A stretch of DNA of 64,000 bases from Planomicrobium soli (GTDB lineage Bacteria; Bacillota; Bacilli; Bacillales_A; Planococcaceae). Under the pieces are notes generated by a model. That model was not told the DNA's origin. It made no database searches and saw nothing but the letters and a program-made list of their open reading frames with translations. The translations under genes and the position numbers were made by a program. Each line of letters begins with the position of its first letter. Positions within the stretch are counted from its first letter, which is position 1. Shown piece by piece: positions 15,992 to 24,794 of this stretch. The stretch is taken from positions 1 to 64,000 of the forward strand of contig NZ_PYAT01000003.1 of NCBI RefSeq assembly GCF_003014655.1, written 5' to 3'.

Positions 15992-18007
15992 ATGCAGGAG
16001 TATATGCTATATGTACGGTTATTCATTGAAATCATTTTAGTCGCATTTTTTATCTATTTTGTAGGCGGCCGGTTGATGGGATCGCAAATCAATTTCACTA
16101 AACGAGTATTATCGGTGAGTCTTGGTGTCGTATTGACCTCATTTGTATATTGGTATTCATATTTGCGCTACACCAATTACTTGACCGAAAGTGTTGTGTC
16201 CGAAGTTGCAAGCGTCAGTACGGTGATCTGGATTGGCAGTATGGTATTGATCTCAATGCTGTTCTACCTGTTTTTCGAGCTTTTCGATCCGATCGAACTT
16301 GGTGAAAGAGGAGAACGCATTACCGGACGCAAGTTCTTTCTGCGGCGAATCCAGCTGCGTTGGCGCCGCCAGAAGCGGTTAAGCCAAGTATTGGAGATCG
16401 CAATACGGAACGGCATTACACGGGGGTTGAAATACGCACGCCACCGGGAGAATGACCGGGAACTTGCCATTGCGTTCCGCGACACGCTCGAACAAAGCGG
16501 AGGCATCTTCATCAAATTCGGACAGGTGTTGTCCACACGCACCGACTTGTTTCCCGCCCCTTTTATCGAAGAACTTGGCAAACTGCAGCAAGACGTAAAA
16601 CCGCTTCCAAGCCCGCAAGTTCAGGCCATCTTGCAGAATTCCTTGAAAGCGCCGGTTGATGACGTTTTTTCTTTTTTTGATATGGAACCGCTGGCAGCCG
16701 CCTCTATCGGCCAGGTGCACCGGGCTGTCCTTCGGAAGAATAATGCACAAGTGGTTGTAAAGCTCTTGCGTCCCGAAATCAAACGGATCATGCGCGATGA
16801 CCTGAACATCTTGGTGGAATTTGCCGAGTGGGTGTCCAACCGATCAAAATGGGCCGAGAATCTTGGATTCCGGCAGCTCGCAATCGGATTTGCAGCGGGG
16901 CTGCGGGAAGAAATCAATTTTGATATCGAAATTCGCAATATGGTACAGATATCAAATGCACTCGCCAAAAGCCCTTACCCGGTCAAGATTCCGCAAGTCT
17001 ATACGGAATACAGCAACGATTCCCTCATTGTTTCGGAATTTGTCGACGGCAAAAGCTTGGCAAAAGGCGGGGAAGTGTTCAACCACTTGAACGTCGATCC
17101 GAAAGATTTTGCACGGACGGTGTTGTTCTCCTTTTTCGAGCAAATGCTGTTTTCAGGAATTTTTCACGCCGATCCGCATCCAGGGAATGTTTTTGTCGAC
17201 GGACGGAATGGGACGCCCATCTTGCTCGATTTCGGGGCGGTTGGCCGTTTGGCGGCTCCGCAGCAAGACGGCGTGATCCGCTTTATTATCGGAGTCCAGC
17301 AAAACGATTCAAGTGTCATCTATGAAGCGGTGACGTTGCTTGTTGAAGAACATGACCATATCGACCGCCAGAAGTTCGAACAGGCGCTTGGCCAGCTGCT
17401 CCTCAAGATTTCCTATGTCGATGCCATTCCGACTAAAGAACTTATCCAGTCGCTATTCGAATTGGTGCGCCACTTCGGTTTGACGTTTTACCCTTCGGTC
17501 GGGACAGCGCTCCGTTCCCTGATCACACTCGATGGAACGCTTCATCTGATCGATCCGACGTTTGATATGTTTACAGAAGCCAAAACGTTTGCGAAAAAAT
17601 ACAAGTCGGAAGCCTTTAAAAAGCCGTTCAAGGACCCGCGCATCATCAAGGAAAAACTGGAAGATGAACTGACTTTGATCATTCCGGAGCTGCTGAATAT
17701 CCCAAAACGGCTCGATCAGCTCTTGCAGCGTGTGGAGAGCGGCAAAATCATTTTGCATCACGATGTCTTTTCGGATAAGAAAAACGCAGGCTTCATCCTG
17801 CAGCTTTTTTCCCGTTTTGTGCTGCTGATGACGGGCATTACATTTGGTCTTGTGTCCGCCGCCTTATTAGCAATCGCGCAATTCATCGATGCTGCATTCG
17901 CAGTCTATTTGAACATTGCTGCCTATACCGGGCTGTTTTTATGCGTTGTGCTGCTCGTCCGGCTTTCTATTCAAGCAATACGCGACATGAAGCGCAGCGG
18001 AGCATGA
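15992..18007 (+). CDS. AarF/UbiB (ABC1) family atypical kinase with N-terminal membrane domain
   Basis: 671 residues, longer than the roughly 550 of most UbiB proteins because of an N-terminal membrane part with three helices (about 5-25, 36-57, 72-97). The ABC1 core follows: KFGQVLSTRTDLFP (the KxGQ motif), AAASIGQVHRA (Ala-rich loop), VVVKLLRP (catalytic Lys), FHADPHPGNVF and DFGAVG (metal Asp). Two C-terminal helices close it. The family supports quinone or lipid metabolism at membranes, probably as an ATPase. The ATG at 15992 follows AAGGAGGCG. Confidence 0.88.
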   Translation: MQEYMLYVRLFIEIILVAFFIYFVGGRLMGSQINFTKRVLSVSLGVVLTSFVYWYSYLRYTNYLTESVVSEVASVSTVIWIGSMVLISMLFYLFFELFDPIELGERGERITGRKFFLRRIQLRWRRQKRLSQVLEIAIRNGITRGLKYARHRENDRELAIAFRDTLEQSGGIFIKFGQVLSTRTDLFPAPFIEELGKLQQDVKPLPSPQVQAILQNSLKAPVDDVFSFFDMEPLAAASIGQVHRAVLRKNNAQVVVKLLRPEIKRIMRDDLNILVEFAEWVSNRSKWAENLGFRQLAIGFAAGLREEINFDIEIRNMVQISNALAKSPYPVKIPQVYTEYSNDSLIVSEFVDGKSLAKGGEVFNHLNVDPKDFARTVLFSFFEQMLFSGIFHADPHPGNVFVDGRNGTPILLDFGAVGRLAAPQQDGVIRFIIGVQQNDSSVIYEAVTLLVEEHDHIDRQKFEQALGQLLLKISYVDAIPTKELIQSLFELVRHFGLTFYPSVGTALRSLITLDGTLHLIDPTFDMFTEAKTFAKKYKSEAFKKPFKDPRIIKEKLEDELTLIIPELLNIPKRLDQLLQRVESGKIILHHDVFSDKKNAGFILQLFSRFVLLMTGITFGLVSAALLAIAQFIDAAFAVYLNIAAYTGLFLCVVLLVRLSIQAIRDMKRSGA

Positions 18008-18014
18008 CTCATGT

Positions 18015-18044
18015 TTGTAAAGGAAGGTGCGGCGGGAATATAAT
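18015..18044 (+). promoter_or_regulatory. SigA-type promoter of the exonuclease gene
   Basis: TTGTAA, an 18-nt spacer and TATAAT, ending about 30 nt before the start codon. Confidence 0.55.
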
Positions 18045-18076
18045 GGATAGGACAGACAGGAAGAAAGGGTGGCAGC

Positions 18077-18685
18077 ATGGACAAACGAGATGCTGAACAA
18101 TTGTTGAACCAGAAATTGCGGGAGACCCGCCCTAGCTGGCAAAAACGCCAGCCGGTGCGCCCGAAAAAATACAAGACGAGTTTAAAGACTGTAGAGGATT
18201 ACGTCATCCTTGATTTTGAAACGACGGGCCTGCGCGCCGGAAGCGATAAAATCATCCAGATCGGCGCAGTTAAATACATCGGCCACAACCGGGTCAATAC
18301 GATGTATTTGCTGATCAATCCGGAATGTTCCATTTCACCGACAATCACCCGCATTACAGGTATTACGAATAGGGATGTCCAGAATGCGCCGGTCATTGAG
18401 GAAGTGGCTCATGAACTGATTGCGTTCATTGAAGGGTTGCCGATCATCGCGCATAACGCGCCGTTTGATATGGGCTTTCTCTATGCTTTAGAGGACATCA
18501 CGCCCATTCCGGAATACACGGTCATCGATACGGTGCATTTGGCAAGACGAGTTATTCGGGAAACGCCTAACCACAAGTTGACGACTTTAAGCGCGTTCCT
18601 GGAACTGGAACACAACGCGCACGACGCACTGGGCGACTGCTTGGCGACAGCCGCCATTTACCAATATTGCATCAGCCGAATGTAA
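18077..18685 (+). CDS. 3'-5' exonuclease, DnaQ/DEDDh family
   Basis: 202 residues. The exonuclease motifs are complete: ExoI DFETTGL, ExoII HNAPFDMGFL (Asp), and ExoIII H..HDALGDCLATA with His and Asp. This is the fold of the PolC/DnaQ proofreading domain as a free-standing protein. A basic N-terminal tail (about 1-38, RETRPSWQKRQPVRPKKYK) precedes it. It removes nucleotides from 3' ends, probably in repair. AAAGGGTGG precedes the ATG. Confidence 0.88.
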   Translation: MDKRDAEQLLNQKLRETRPSWQKRQPVRPKKYKTSLKTVEDYVILDFETTGLRAGSDKIIQIGAVKYIGHNRVNTMYLLINPECSISPTITRITGITNRDVQNAPVIEEVAHELIAFIEGLPIIAHNAPFDMGFLYALEDITPIPEYTVIDTVHLARRVIRETPNHKLTTLSAFLELEHNAHDALGDCLATAAIYQYCISRM

Positions 18686-18780
18686 AAACCATTTTTACTA
18701 TGTACAACCAAAGAGGAGCAAACTGTAATTTTTATGTAAAGAGCAGGAGATTGTCCTTAAAGTAAAACCATTTTTTAAGA

Positions 18781-18822
18781 AAGAACATCACTTATCGTAT
18801 AAGTGATGTTCTTTTATTTTTT
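18781..18822 (+). terminator. Terminator after the exonuclease gene
   Basis: AAGAACATCACTTAT and ATAAGTGATGTTCTT arms, loop CGT, then a T-rich tail. Confidence 0.85.
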
Positions 18823-19116
18823 AAGCATTAGATTAACTCCTTTTCCTCCAACCTTAAATACCATTAAAATTAGTTTTGTTGTTGTCTCCCGATTTATCCA
18901 TTAGTCTACCTATTAAATTCACTAGAACACCAAGAACAGCTAAATAAATCTGGGTATCTCATTATATAGGCTAACCTAATTCCACTTAATAGAAATTTAG
19001 AAACAAAGAGAACGTTTCACATTCTTACAACCTTCATCCTACTCCTCCTGAACAGTGTTGGTTAGGTATCAAGTTCCTCTGCTAAAGATGTGCATTGATA
19101 ATCATAGCAGCAAAGT

Positions 19117-19177
19117 GTTCGTAAAAGTGTATGAAAATCCACGAACGTTCGTAAAGAATTTTAATAGGTTTACGAAC
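19117..19177 (+). repeat. Two tandem A-family-like palindromes (variant spacing)
   Basis: GTTCGTAAAA-N10-ATCCACGAAC, directly followed by GTTCGTAAA-N12-GTTTACGAAC. They share the GTTCG/CGAAC ends of family A but are 30 and 31 bp long rather than 26. Confidence 0.5.
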
Positions 19178-19210
19178 GCTCTTTAGACTATTTCCAGCCC
19201 TTTTCAACTT

Positions 19211-19236
19211 GTTCATAAACGTGTACTTTTACGAAC
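19211..19236 (+). repeat. A-family site (GTTCG-type palindrome)
   Basis: GTTCATAAAC-GTGTAC-TTTTACGAAC, 26 bp, about 180 bp upstream of the first island gene. Confidence 0.65.
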
Positions 19237-19417
19237 GGTTTTAACAGTGATTGAATAAATTTGATAATCTACCAATAAGATCTTAATCATGTGATAATCT
19301 GTAATAAAAAGAAAAATTAAAAATTTTTACACGTTAACTGGTGTAAAGACAAGCTTTTCTCAATGCAAGCTTGTTATAAGAAAAAGAGTGCTAATTATAT
19401 TGGGAGGTAGGCCGAGA

Positions 19418-19903
19418 ATGAAATCCATACGAGTGACAAAGTACAACCCAAGAAATAGAGATGCAAATGGGCATTATACCTTAGTGGAGGAATGGACCAG
19501 TATCTCTGATGTCGGCGATTCATATGAGGACCAAGTTTTTACAATAGACCAATACCTGGCCGCCGAAGAAAAATACATAAAAGCTGTGGAAGTGCTCCTG
19601 CAAAACACCGGCGTCACTAATTTGAAGATTGTATCTTTGGAAAATCACAATAATGAAACAGACTTAAATTTAGCAGAAGGGAAGACTATTCCACGAAGAT
19701 TGGTCAAGGAATTGGTCAAGATGATTCTCCGAGAAAGGGTTTGGGGGAAACTGGTTGCCAAAAATCAATTTGAAGTACATTTTGGCTATGATTACTACAT
19801 GTATTTTGTGGGAGAAAGCCTTACAGATGAAATTGTAGAAGAACTAAAAAGAATCGAAGGTTTGTATGTGGAAAATTTTCAATCTCCTTATCTTGATCAA
19901 TGA
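19418..19903 (+). CDS. Hypothetical protein, possible immunity-type family
   Basis: 161 residues starting KSIRVTKYNPRNRDANGHY with EEWTSISDVGDSY soon after, a pattern I recall from uncharacterised small proteins found near polymorphic toxins. It is soluble, mixed alpha/beta, with no membrane segment. The ATG at 19418 has GGGAGGT 9 nt upstream. It is the first gene of the island, lies after three A-family palindromes and is followed 43 bp after its stop by a B palindrome. Its role is unknown; immunity is an inference from context. Confidence 0.6.
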   Translation: MKSIRVTKYNPRNRDANGHYTLVEEWTSISDVGDSYEDQVFTIDQYLAAEEKYIKAVEVLLQNTGVTNLKIVSLENHNNETDLNLAEGKTIPRRLVKELVKMILRERVWGKLVAKNQFEVHFGYDYYMYFVGESLTDEIVEELKRIEGLYVENFQSPYLDQ

Positions 19904-19946
19904 AGTAGAAGTATCAATGCAAAGATAGCCGATGCTTTGAAGGATC

Positions 19947-19978
19947 GAATGTAACAAAAGTGCAGATAAGTTACATTC
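19947..19978 (+). repeat. B-family 32-bp palindrome
   Basis: GAATGTAAC-AAAAGTGCAGA-TAAGTTACATTC; one arm is slightly degenerate. It lies between two island genes. Confidence 0.75.
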
Positions 19979-20012
19979 AAATCCAGTAATTGGAACGAAA
20001 GGTGCGAGACCA

Positions 20013-20645
20013 ATGAAAATAGAAGTTGGCTATTTCCCGAAAAGGTATTACAGCTCAAAACCTGATATTAGCGGTTTTTTCCCGTTCGCGCTAGACGGTG
20101 AAACAAAATACGTTTTCGACATTTCAGGCTTTTATTTGCCAGAAAGCAATGATGAATTTATCCCTTCATGGATGACTAACGTTAAGGCATTTCCAATTTA
20201 TTTTTGTGCTGGAGTTTCAAATTTTTGGCAAGAGGAGTTTGAAGAAGAATGTGCCACTGCGAATATTCGTTATCATTGTATCGGCAATACTAAAGACCAT
20301 TCGGTTCTCGTTTCTGAAATTGAAAACGAAAAGCAACTGAAGGAGATTTTCCCGTTTTTTATCAAGCTCGGTGCTTCAAACGATTTGGTCTTGTGGTCCA
20401 GCAATAAGAACGTATTTAGTCTTGAAGAAAGAGAATGGACAGGGGTTTATGAAGGCGGCATTCGGAAAGCAGTCGTTGTTACCATGGAAGCTGATACCAG
20501 TATATTTTGGATTGGCTACGATGGTCACTCAATTACAACCATCTCCAACCAATCTCAATTTTCAACGTATGAAAAGATAACTCAAACCTTCCCTGAATTT
20601 GTAATCCCTAATTTTTTTAAATTTGCTGAACCTGATTTAATGTAA
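20013..20645 (+). CDS. Hypothetical soluble protein of the island
   Basis: 210 residues, family not recognised. No signal peptide or membrane segment. It is rich in aromatic residues (GYFPKRYY, FDISGFYLPES, FWIGYDGHSITTISN), suggesting a compact beta-rich fold. AACGAAAGGTGCGAG precedes the ATG. A B palindrome begins 12 bp after the stop, and another lies just upstream, so the gene with its palindrome forms one unit. Confidence 0.6.
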   Translation: MKIEVGYFPKRYYSSKPDISGFFPFALDGETKYVFDISGFYLPESNDEFIPSWMTNVKAFPIYFCAGVSNFWQEEFEEECATANIRYHCIGNTKDHSVLVSEIENEKQLKEIFPFFIKLGASNDLVLWSSNKNVFSLEEREWTGVYEGGIRKAVVVTMEADTSIFWIGYDGHSITTISNQSQFSTYEKITQTFPEFVIPNFFKFAEPDLM

Positions 20646-20657
20646 AAGCAGATGGAT

Positions 20658-20689
20658 GAATGTAACTTAATGTGAATTAAGTTACATTC
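20658..20689 (+). repeat. B-family 32-bp palindrome (perfect arms)
   Basis: GAATGTAACTTAAT-GTGA-ATTAAGTTACATTC: 14-bp perfect arms with a 4-nt centre, 12 bp after a stop codon. There is no T run, so it is not a standard terminator. Confidence 0.85.
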
Positions 20690-20762
20690 AAAACCTTGTA
20701 AACTGTAGGGTTCGTTTTCATGCTCTATTTTAAAATCTTTTAATTAAAAAGGAGAATGAGAA

Positions 20763-21245
20763 ATGAATTTAAATAGTTTGTTTTTTGCAGTTGTATTTAT
20801 TTTATTTTCATTGACGGGTTGTGCGAGCGGTCCTTCTGAAGTAGTGAATGGAGAAGAAGAGCTTTCAAGTGATTTTCCTCCATCAATGACCGGAACGGTC
20901 ATTGTTAACGGGAAAACGTATGAAATGGAAGAAGGAAATAGCATGTGGGAAAGAAAAAAAGGGGAAGAAAGTGAAGTTGTTCAAACAGATGCTTCATCTC
21001 CATCCCAAATATCCGAAAGTTCCAATGCCATTGAAGTAGAACCAAACACAGTTATCCTAATTGAAATTGAGAGAGATCCTGTACAGTCTGTCTATCTCTG
21101 GAATGAAGATGAGCGAGATCAGGAAATCAAATTAGCAAACAATCATTTTGCGGCTCCGTCCAGCGAAGGCTGTTATGTCTATGAAGTATTCGCCGAATGG
21201 CAAAATGGGGAAGTATCTTATACGTTTGTGGTGGAAGTGAACTAA
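20763..21245 (+). CDS. Small lipoprotein
   Basis: 160 residues with a lipoprotein signal peptide (LFFAVVFILFSLTGC; Cys near residue 20 in the lipobox LTGC). A Ser/Glu-rich linker follows, then a C-terminal beta-rich domain (VILIEIERDPVQSVYLWNEDE, CYVYEVFAEWQNGEVSYTFVVEV). It would be anchored on the outside of the cell membrane. The function is unknown. AAAAGGAGAATGAG precedes the ATG, and a B palindrome lies 83 bp after the stop. Confidence 0.7.
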   Translation: MNLNSLFFAVVFILFSLTGCASGPSEVVNGEEELSSDFPPSMTGTVIVNGKTYEMEEGNSMWERKKGEESEVVQTDASSPSQISESSNAIEVEPNTVILIEIERDPVQSVYLWNEDERDQEIKLANNHFAAPSSEGCYVYEVFAEWQNGEVSYTFVVEVN

Positions 21246-21328
21246 TTCATTTCCATCTATTATTTGTGTTCTTTTTGGCTATACCAGTTCTCAAATGATT
21301 TGAATATAAAGCGATTATGTAAAGATTT

Positions 21329-21360
21329 GAATGTAACTTATTAGCAAGTAAGTTACATTC
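21329..21360 (+). repeat. B-family 32-bp palindrome
   Basis: GAATGTAACTTA-TTAGCAAG-TAAGTTACATTC, perfect 12-bp arms, after the small lipoprotein gene. Confidence 0.85.
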
Positions 21361-21368
21361 GTTATTGG

Positions 21369-21424
21369 CCCTTAAAAGATCCTCGGGTAATGAAACATTC
21401 ATTACCCGAGGATCTTTTAAAGGG
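21369..21424. terminator. Exceptionally long hairpin, probable bidirectional terminator
   Basis: Arms of about 26 bp (TTAAAAGATCCTCGGGTAATGAA against its complement) around the loop ACA, with one bulge. It lies just past the stop of the minus-strand Lrp gene. Confidence 0.7.
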
Positions 21425-21429
21425 AGAAG

Positions 21430-21840
21430 CTATTTATTAATGATGATTGATAATCTGTAATTCACATGCTCATTTAATTTAATAAGAAACTCATCCAGTT
21501 TCTCGGTAGATGGAAATTTGCATTCGAGCAGGTAGCAGCTGTCCCCGCTAATCTTGTAGTTGTGAATGACATAAGGCTCCTGTGTTTTTAGAAAAGATAG
21601 ATAAGGATGGTGATGGGTGCTTTTGGTGAAGATGTTGATCATAGCATGAACAAAAAATCCCATCTTTACTTGATTGATATTAATGGTATAACCCTCAATG
21701 ATTCCGCTGGTTTCCAGTTTCTCCACCCGTGCTGAAGCGGCGGGCCCGCTTAAATGGATTTTCTCACCCAATTCTTTCATTGAGATACGGCTGTTCTTGG
21801 AGAGTTCCTCCAAGATTTGCATATCTGTGTGATCCAACAT
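21430..21840 (-). CDS. Lrp/AsnC-family regulator (short)
   Basis: 136 residues: a winged helix-turn-helix (DMQILEELSKNSRISMKELGEKI, GPAASARVEKLETSGII) and a RAM-like C-terminal domain with YKISGDSCYLLECKF in place of the usual GxxDYLL motif, so ligand specificity may differ. GAAGGGAT precedes the start. It is divergent from the MBL-fold hydrolase gene with about 118 bp between, which it probably controls. Confidence 0.82.
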   Translation of the reverse strand: MLDHTDMQILEELSKNSRISMKELGEKIHLSGPAASARVEKLETSGIIEGYTININQVKMGFFVHAMINIFTKSTHHHPYLSFLKTQEPYVIHNYKISGDSCYLLECKFPSTEKLDEFLIKLNEHVNYRLSIIINK

Positions 21841-21958
21841 TTATTACAAATCCCTTCAATAATAAAGTCAAACGGCAAAAAGACTTAATTTATGCTATGT
21901 ATTTCTAAAGTGCTCTTATTATACACTTAACGTAATTCAAACTAAAGGAGTTAACAAT

Positions 21959-22720
21959 ATGAACATACAGCAAATCCGCAACGCGACATTGGTACTCAAC
22001 TATGCCGGAAGAAAATTATTAGTAGATCCGTTTTTGGCAGATAAAGGTGCTTATCCGCCTTTTCCGAATGCAGCAAGACAAGATCAAAATAATCCGCTTG
22101 ATAGCTTGCCTGTACCAATCCCTGAAATTATCGATCATTTAGACGCCGTTATTGTTACACATTTGCATTTGGATCACTGGGACGATGCGGCCAAAGAGGC
22201 ATTGCCAAAAGACATTAAACTGTTCGTTCAAAACGAAGAAGATGCGAAAGAGGTCCAAAAGGACGGTTTTAAAAATGTGGAGGTGCTGCAGGAAGATACT
22301 GTATTTGAAGGGATCCAATTAACGAAAACCAAAGGCGAGCATGGCAGAGGGGAGATAGTAAACCTTATGGGCCAGGTATCAGGTGTAGTCTTTAAGCACC
22401 AAGATGAGAAAACCTTATATGTAGCTGGAGATACGGTATGGTATGACGGCGTTCAGGAAGCAATTGATGCCCATAAACCAGAAGTCATTGTGGTAAACGC
22501 AGGGGCCAATCAATTCCTGGAAGGCGGTTCAATTGTAATGGACAAAGAAGATGTTTACGAAGTTCATCAAGCGGCACCTGATGCAACGATAATCGCTGTC
22601 CACATGGAATCTGCCAATCACTGGGGGTTGTCTAAAGAAGAATTGAAAAGCTTCGTAACTGAAAAAGGCTTCTCTTCCCAAGTCTTTGTGCCAGCAGACG
22701 GTGAATCTTACACATTGTAA
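21959..22720 (+). CDS. MBL-fold metallo-hydrolase, UlaG-like
   Basis: 253 residues. The metal-binding motif THLHLDHWDD gives His68, His70, Asp72 and His73; further ligands are in AGDTVW and AVHMESANHW. It resembles the UlaG/YtkL branch of the metallo-beta-lactamase superfamily, which hydrolyses small-molecule lactones or esters. The substrate is unknown. An AAAGGAG site lies before the ATG. The divergent Lrp gene suggests regulation by a metabolite. Confidence 0.85.
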   Translation: MNIQQIRNATLVLNYAGRKLLVDPFLADKGAYPPFPNAARQDQNNPLDSLPVPIPEIIDHLDAVIVTHLHLDHWDDAAKEALPKDIKLFVQNEEDAKEVQKDGFKNVEVLQEDTVFEGIQLTKTKGEHGRGEIVNLMGQVSGVVFKHQDEKTLYVAGDTVWYDGVQEAIDAHKPEVIVVNAGANQFLEGGSIVMDKEDVYEVHQAAPDATIIAVHMESANHWGLSKEELKSFVTEKGFSSQVFVPADGESYTL

Positions 22721-22875
22721 GGAGATCCAAGAAACGAAATTCCCATCAATCGAAAGTAACTTGGTGGCAATTAACTATTATATTTATAAGAAGCGTTTTT
22801 CTTTAAAAGACGCAAATTAAAAAACTAGCAGTTGAGTTCCAGCTGCTAGTCTTTTAACTTTAAAAAGCACTTGCA

Positions 22876-22905
22876 TTGACATATCGAACTAATTCGATAT
22901 AAGAT
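22876..22905 (+). promoter_or_regulatory. arsR promoter overlapped by a palindromic operator
   Basis: TTGACA (22876-22881) with a TATAAGAT-like -10 about 17 nt on. The palindrome ATATCGAA-CTAA-TTCGATAT (22881-22900) fills the spacer, the classic layout for ArsR autorepression. Confidence 0.75.
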
Positions 22906-22911
22906 AGGCGA

Positions 22912-23235
22912 ATGGATAATTTAAATGCTTTAGACATTTTCAAAGCCTTGTCTAATGAAACTCGCCTTAATATTTTGAAATGGTTAAGAGAACCAGAGAA
23001 GAATTTTCCAGCACAACAAGCGCATTTGCCTAAGGAGGTAAGCATCAAAGGCGGCGTTTGTGTAGGGGATATTCAAGAAAAAGTGAATTTATCTCAGTCG
23101 ACCGTTTCCCATTACTTGTCGCTCATGCAAAAAGCCGGTTTGCTGGAAGCTGTGCGTTACGGTCAATGGACCTATTACAGGAGAAATGAAGAGACCTTGG
23201 CGGAAATTTCAAGTTTTATTCAAAGAGAACTTTAA
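22912..23235 (+). CDS. ArsR-family winged-helix repressor
   Basis: 107 residues with the ArsR fold: ALDIFKALSNETRLNILKWL, a recognition region VNLSQSTVSHYLSLMQKAGLLE and the wing VRYGQWTYYRRNEE. The metal motif ELCVCDL is absent. It has instead an insert with GGVCVGDIQEK, so it may sense something other than arsenic, perhaps a drug or redox signal. It probably represses itself and the MFS gene downstream, since related palindromes precede both. Confidence 0.85.
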   Translation: MDNLNALDIFKALSNETRLNILKWLREPEKNFPAQQAHLPKEVSIKGGVCVGDIQEKVNLSQSTVSHYLSLMQKAGLLEAVRYGQWTYYRRNEETLAEISSFIQREL

Positions 23236-23257
23236 GGCAGAGCTTTGCCTTTTTTTT
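23234..23257 (+). terminator. Terminator after the arsR-like gene
   Basis: AAGGCAGAGCTTTGCCTT hairpin with a T run. Confidence 0.75.
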
Positions 23258-23260
23258 AAC

Positions 23261-23290
23261 TGCATATATCGATTTTTCTCGATATATGCA
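23261..23290. promoter_or_regulatory. Second ArsR-type palindromic operator, upstream of the MFS gene
   Basis: TGCATATATCGA-TTTTTC-TCGATATATGCA, perfect 12-bp arms. It shares the ATATCGA half-site with the operator at 22881-22900, supporting control by the same repressor. Confidence 0.75.
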
Positions 23291-23364
23291 TATATTGCTG
23301 CCTTCGACTGGAGATGTGAACGTTCTTCTTTTCGACGGCAGGAAAAATTAGGAGTGTGTTTTTA

Positions 23365-24597
23365 ATGACCGCAGTTTTAGATAAAGATTCGTTGAACACG
23401 AAACAAAAAATATTGGCTTTTACGTTGACTCTTTTAACTTTCGTTATGGGAACCAGTGAATTTGTGATTGTCGGTCTTTTGACCGAAGTGGCAACTGACT
23501 TGAACATCAGTTTGGTTACAGCAGGTACCCTAGTATCCGGTTTCGCCCTGGCATATGCTATCGGCGCGCCTGTATTGACAGCTTTTGTCAGTCGATTCCC
23601 CAAGTATCCATTGATGCTGACATTGATTTCTGTTTTTATCATCGGAAATGTAATCAGTGCTTTATCCGGCTCTTATGAGCTTTTAGTATTTTCCAGAATT
23701 ATTACAGCGGTAGTGAGCGGCGTGTTGGTTGCAATGGCAATGAGCATCGCCAGTGACATCATGCCGGAAAGCAAGAAAGGGCCGATCATCGCGTTGATCT
23801 TTGCCGGCTTTACAATTTCAAATGTTATCGGGGTTCCTTTAGGGACAATCATTGGGCAGCTTGGAAACTGGCAAATGACTTTCTGGTTTACCACGCTTTT
23901 AGGAATCATCAGTTTGGTAATCAGTATCTTTATCATGCCGAGAAAAATGAAAGTGGAGAAGACCTCTGTCAAGGAACAGTTAGGATTGCTCACCAATCCG
24001 CGGATGATTTTGGCTTTCTTTATCCCGACATTTTCAATTGCCGGGACGTATACCATCTATACGTACATCACGCCGATTTTAGAAGAAGGCTTGGCAATTC
24101 CCACTAGTTATATCAGCGTGATCTTACTGGCTTATGGCGCTTTTTCCATTCTAAGCAATGTATTGGCAGGGAAAATTGCAAGCCGGAACGGGGTAAGCAA
24201 GCTGCGATACGTCTTTATCGTTCAAGCCATTATTTTAGGTTCCTTGTATTTCACGATGGAATCGACTATTACCGGTCTTATTAGCCTCATGCTGATGGCG
24301 GTCATGATCTATGCAATGAATGCGACAATTCAACTGTATTTGATGAACTTGGCTGAAGTGTATTTTCCTGCAGCCAAAGATTTCGCTTCTTCGTTAACGC
24401 CGGTGGCTGTCAATATCGGCATTGCACTCGGCGCTACACTAGGAGGCTATGTGGTCGCAAACGGAAGCTTGCTTCATCTGTCTTGGGTTGGCGGCTTGTG
24501 CGCATTGATCGCTTCCGGACTGGCAGTGATCAGCTGCCGGATGGATTCGAAAGAAAGTTTTTCAGATGCTGAAGCGTATGAAGGGTCAAACGTATAA
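23365..24597 (+). CDS. MFS efflux transporter (DHA1, AraJ/YdhP-like)
   Basis: 410 residues with twelve hydrophobic helices. The MGTSEFVIVGLLTEVATDLNIS N-terminus and the VASRFPKYP-like loop after helix 2 (FVSRFPKYPLML) are typical of the AraJ/PbuE/YdhP branch of drug or nucleoside exporters. The ATG at 23365 follows AGGAG. It sits behind an ArsR-type gene with a matching operator upstream, so it looks like the repressor's efflux target. A good terminator follows at 24608. Confidence 0.87.
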   Translation: MTAVLDKDSLNTKQKILAFTLTLLTFVMGTSEFVIVGLLTEVATDLNISLVTAGTLVSGFALAYAIGAPVLTAFVSRFPKYPLMLTLISVFIIGNVISALSGSYELLVFSRIITAVVSGVLVAMAMSIASDIMPESKKGPIIALIFAGFTISNVIGVPLGTIIGQLGNWQMTFWFTTLLGIISLVISIFIMPRKMKVEKTSVKEQLGLLTNPRMILAFFIPTFSIAGTYTIYTYITPILEEGLAIPTSYISVILLAYGAFSILSNVLAGKIASRNGVSKLRYVFIVQAIILGSLYFTMESTITGLISLMLMAVMIYAMNATIQLYLMNLAEVYFPAAKDFASSLTPVAVNIGIALGATLGGYVVANGSLLHLSWVGGLCALIASGLAVISCRMDSKESFSDAEAYEGSNV

Positions 24598-24607
24598 GAG
24601 AGTGTAA

Positions 24608-24640
24608 ACCATCCTGCTAGAAGCAGGATGGTTTTTTGTT
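24608..24640 (+). terminator. Terminator after the MFS gene
   Basis: ACCATCCTGC-TAGAA-GCAGGATGGT with a T run. Confidence 0.88.
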
Positions 24641-24794
24641 TTGTAGATACCGAAAGATTTTACCCCTTTCTTAGTAATTAAATAAAGTTTTACTAACTAG
24701 TTTTCTGACAATGGGCAAGGTATATTAAATTGGAACAGCTTTACTCCGATTTCACTTTGATGCTAGCCACCGGCTAAAGAATGGAGGGAAGAAC

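Larger units (their letters stand above)
18830..19417. other. Intergenic entry to the cassette island with three GTTCG...CGAAC palindromes
   Basis: No gene is seen. Three A-family palindromes stand in a row at 19117-19146, 19147-19177 and 19211-19236, followed by an ACAAGCTT/AAGCTTGT hairpin (about 19350-19375) just before the first small island gene. The remaining bases show nothing clear. Confidence 0.5.
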
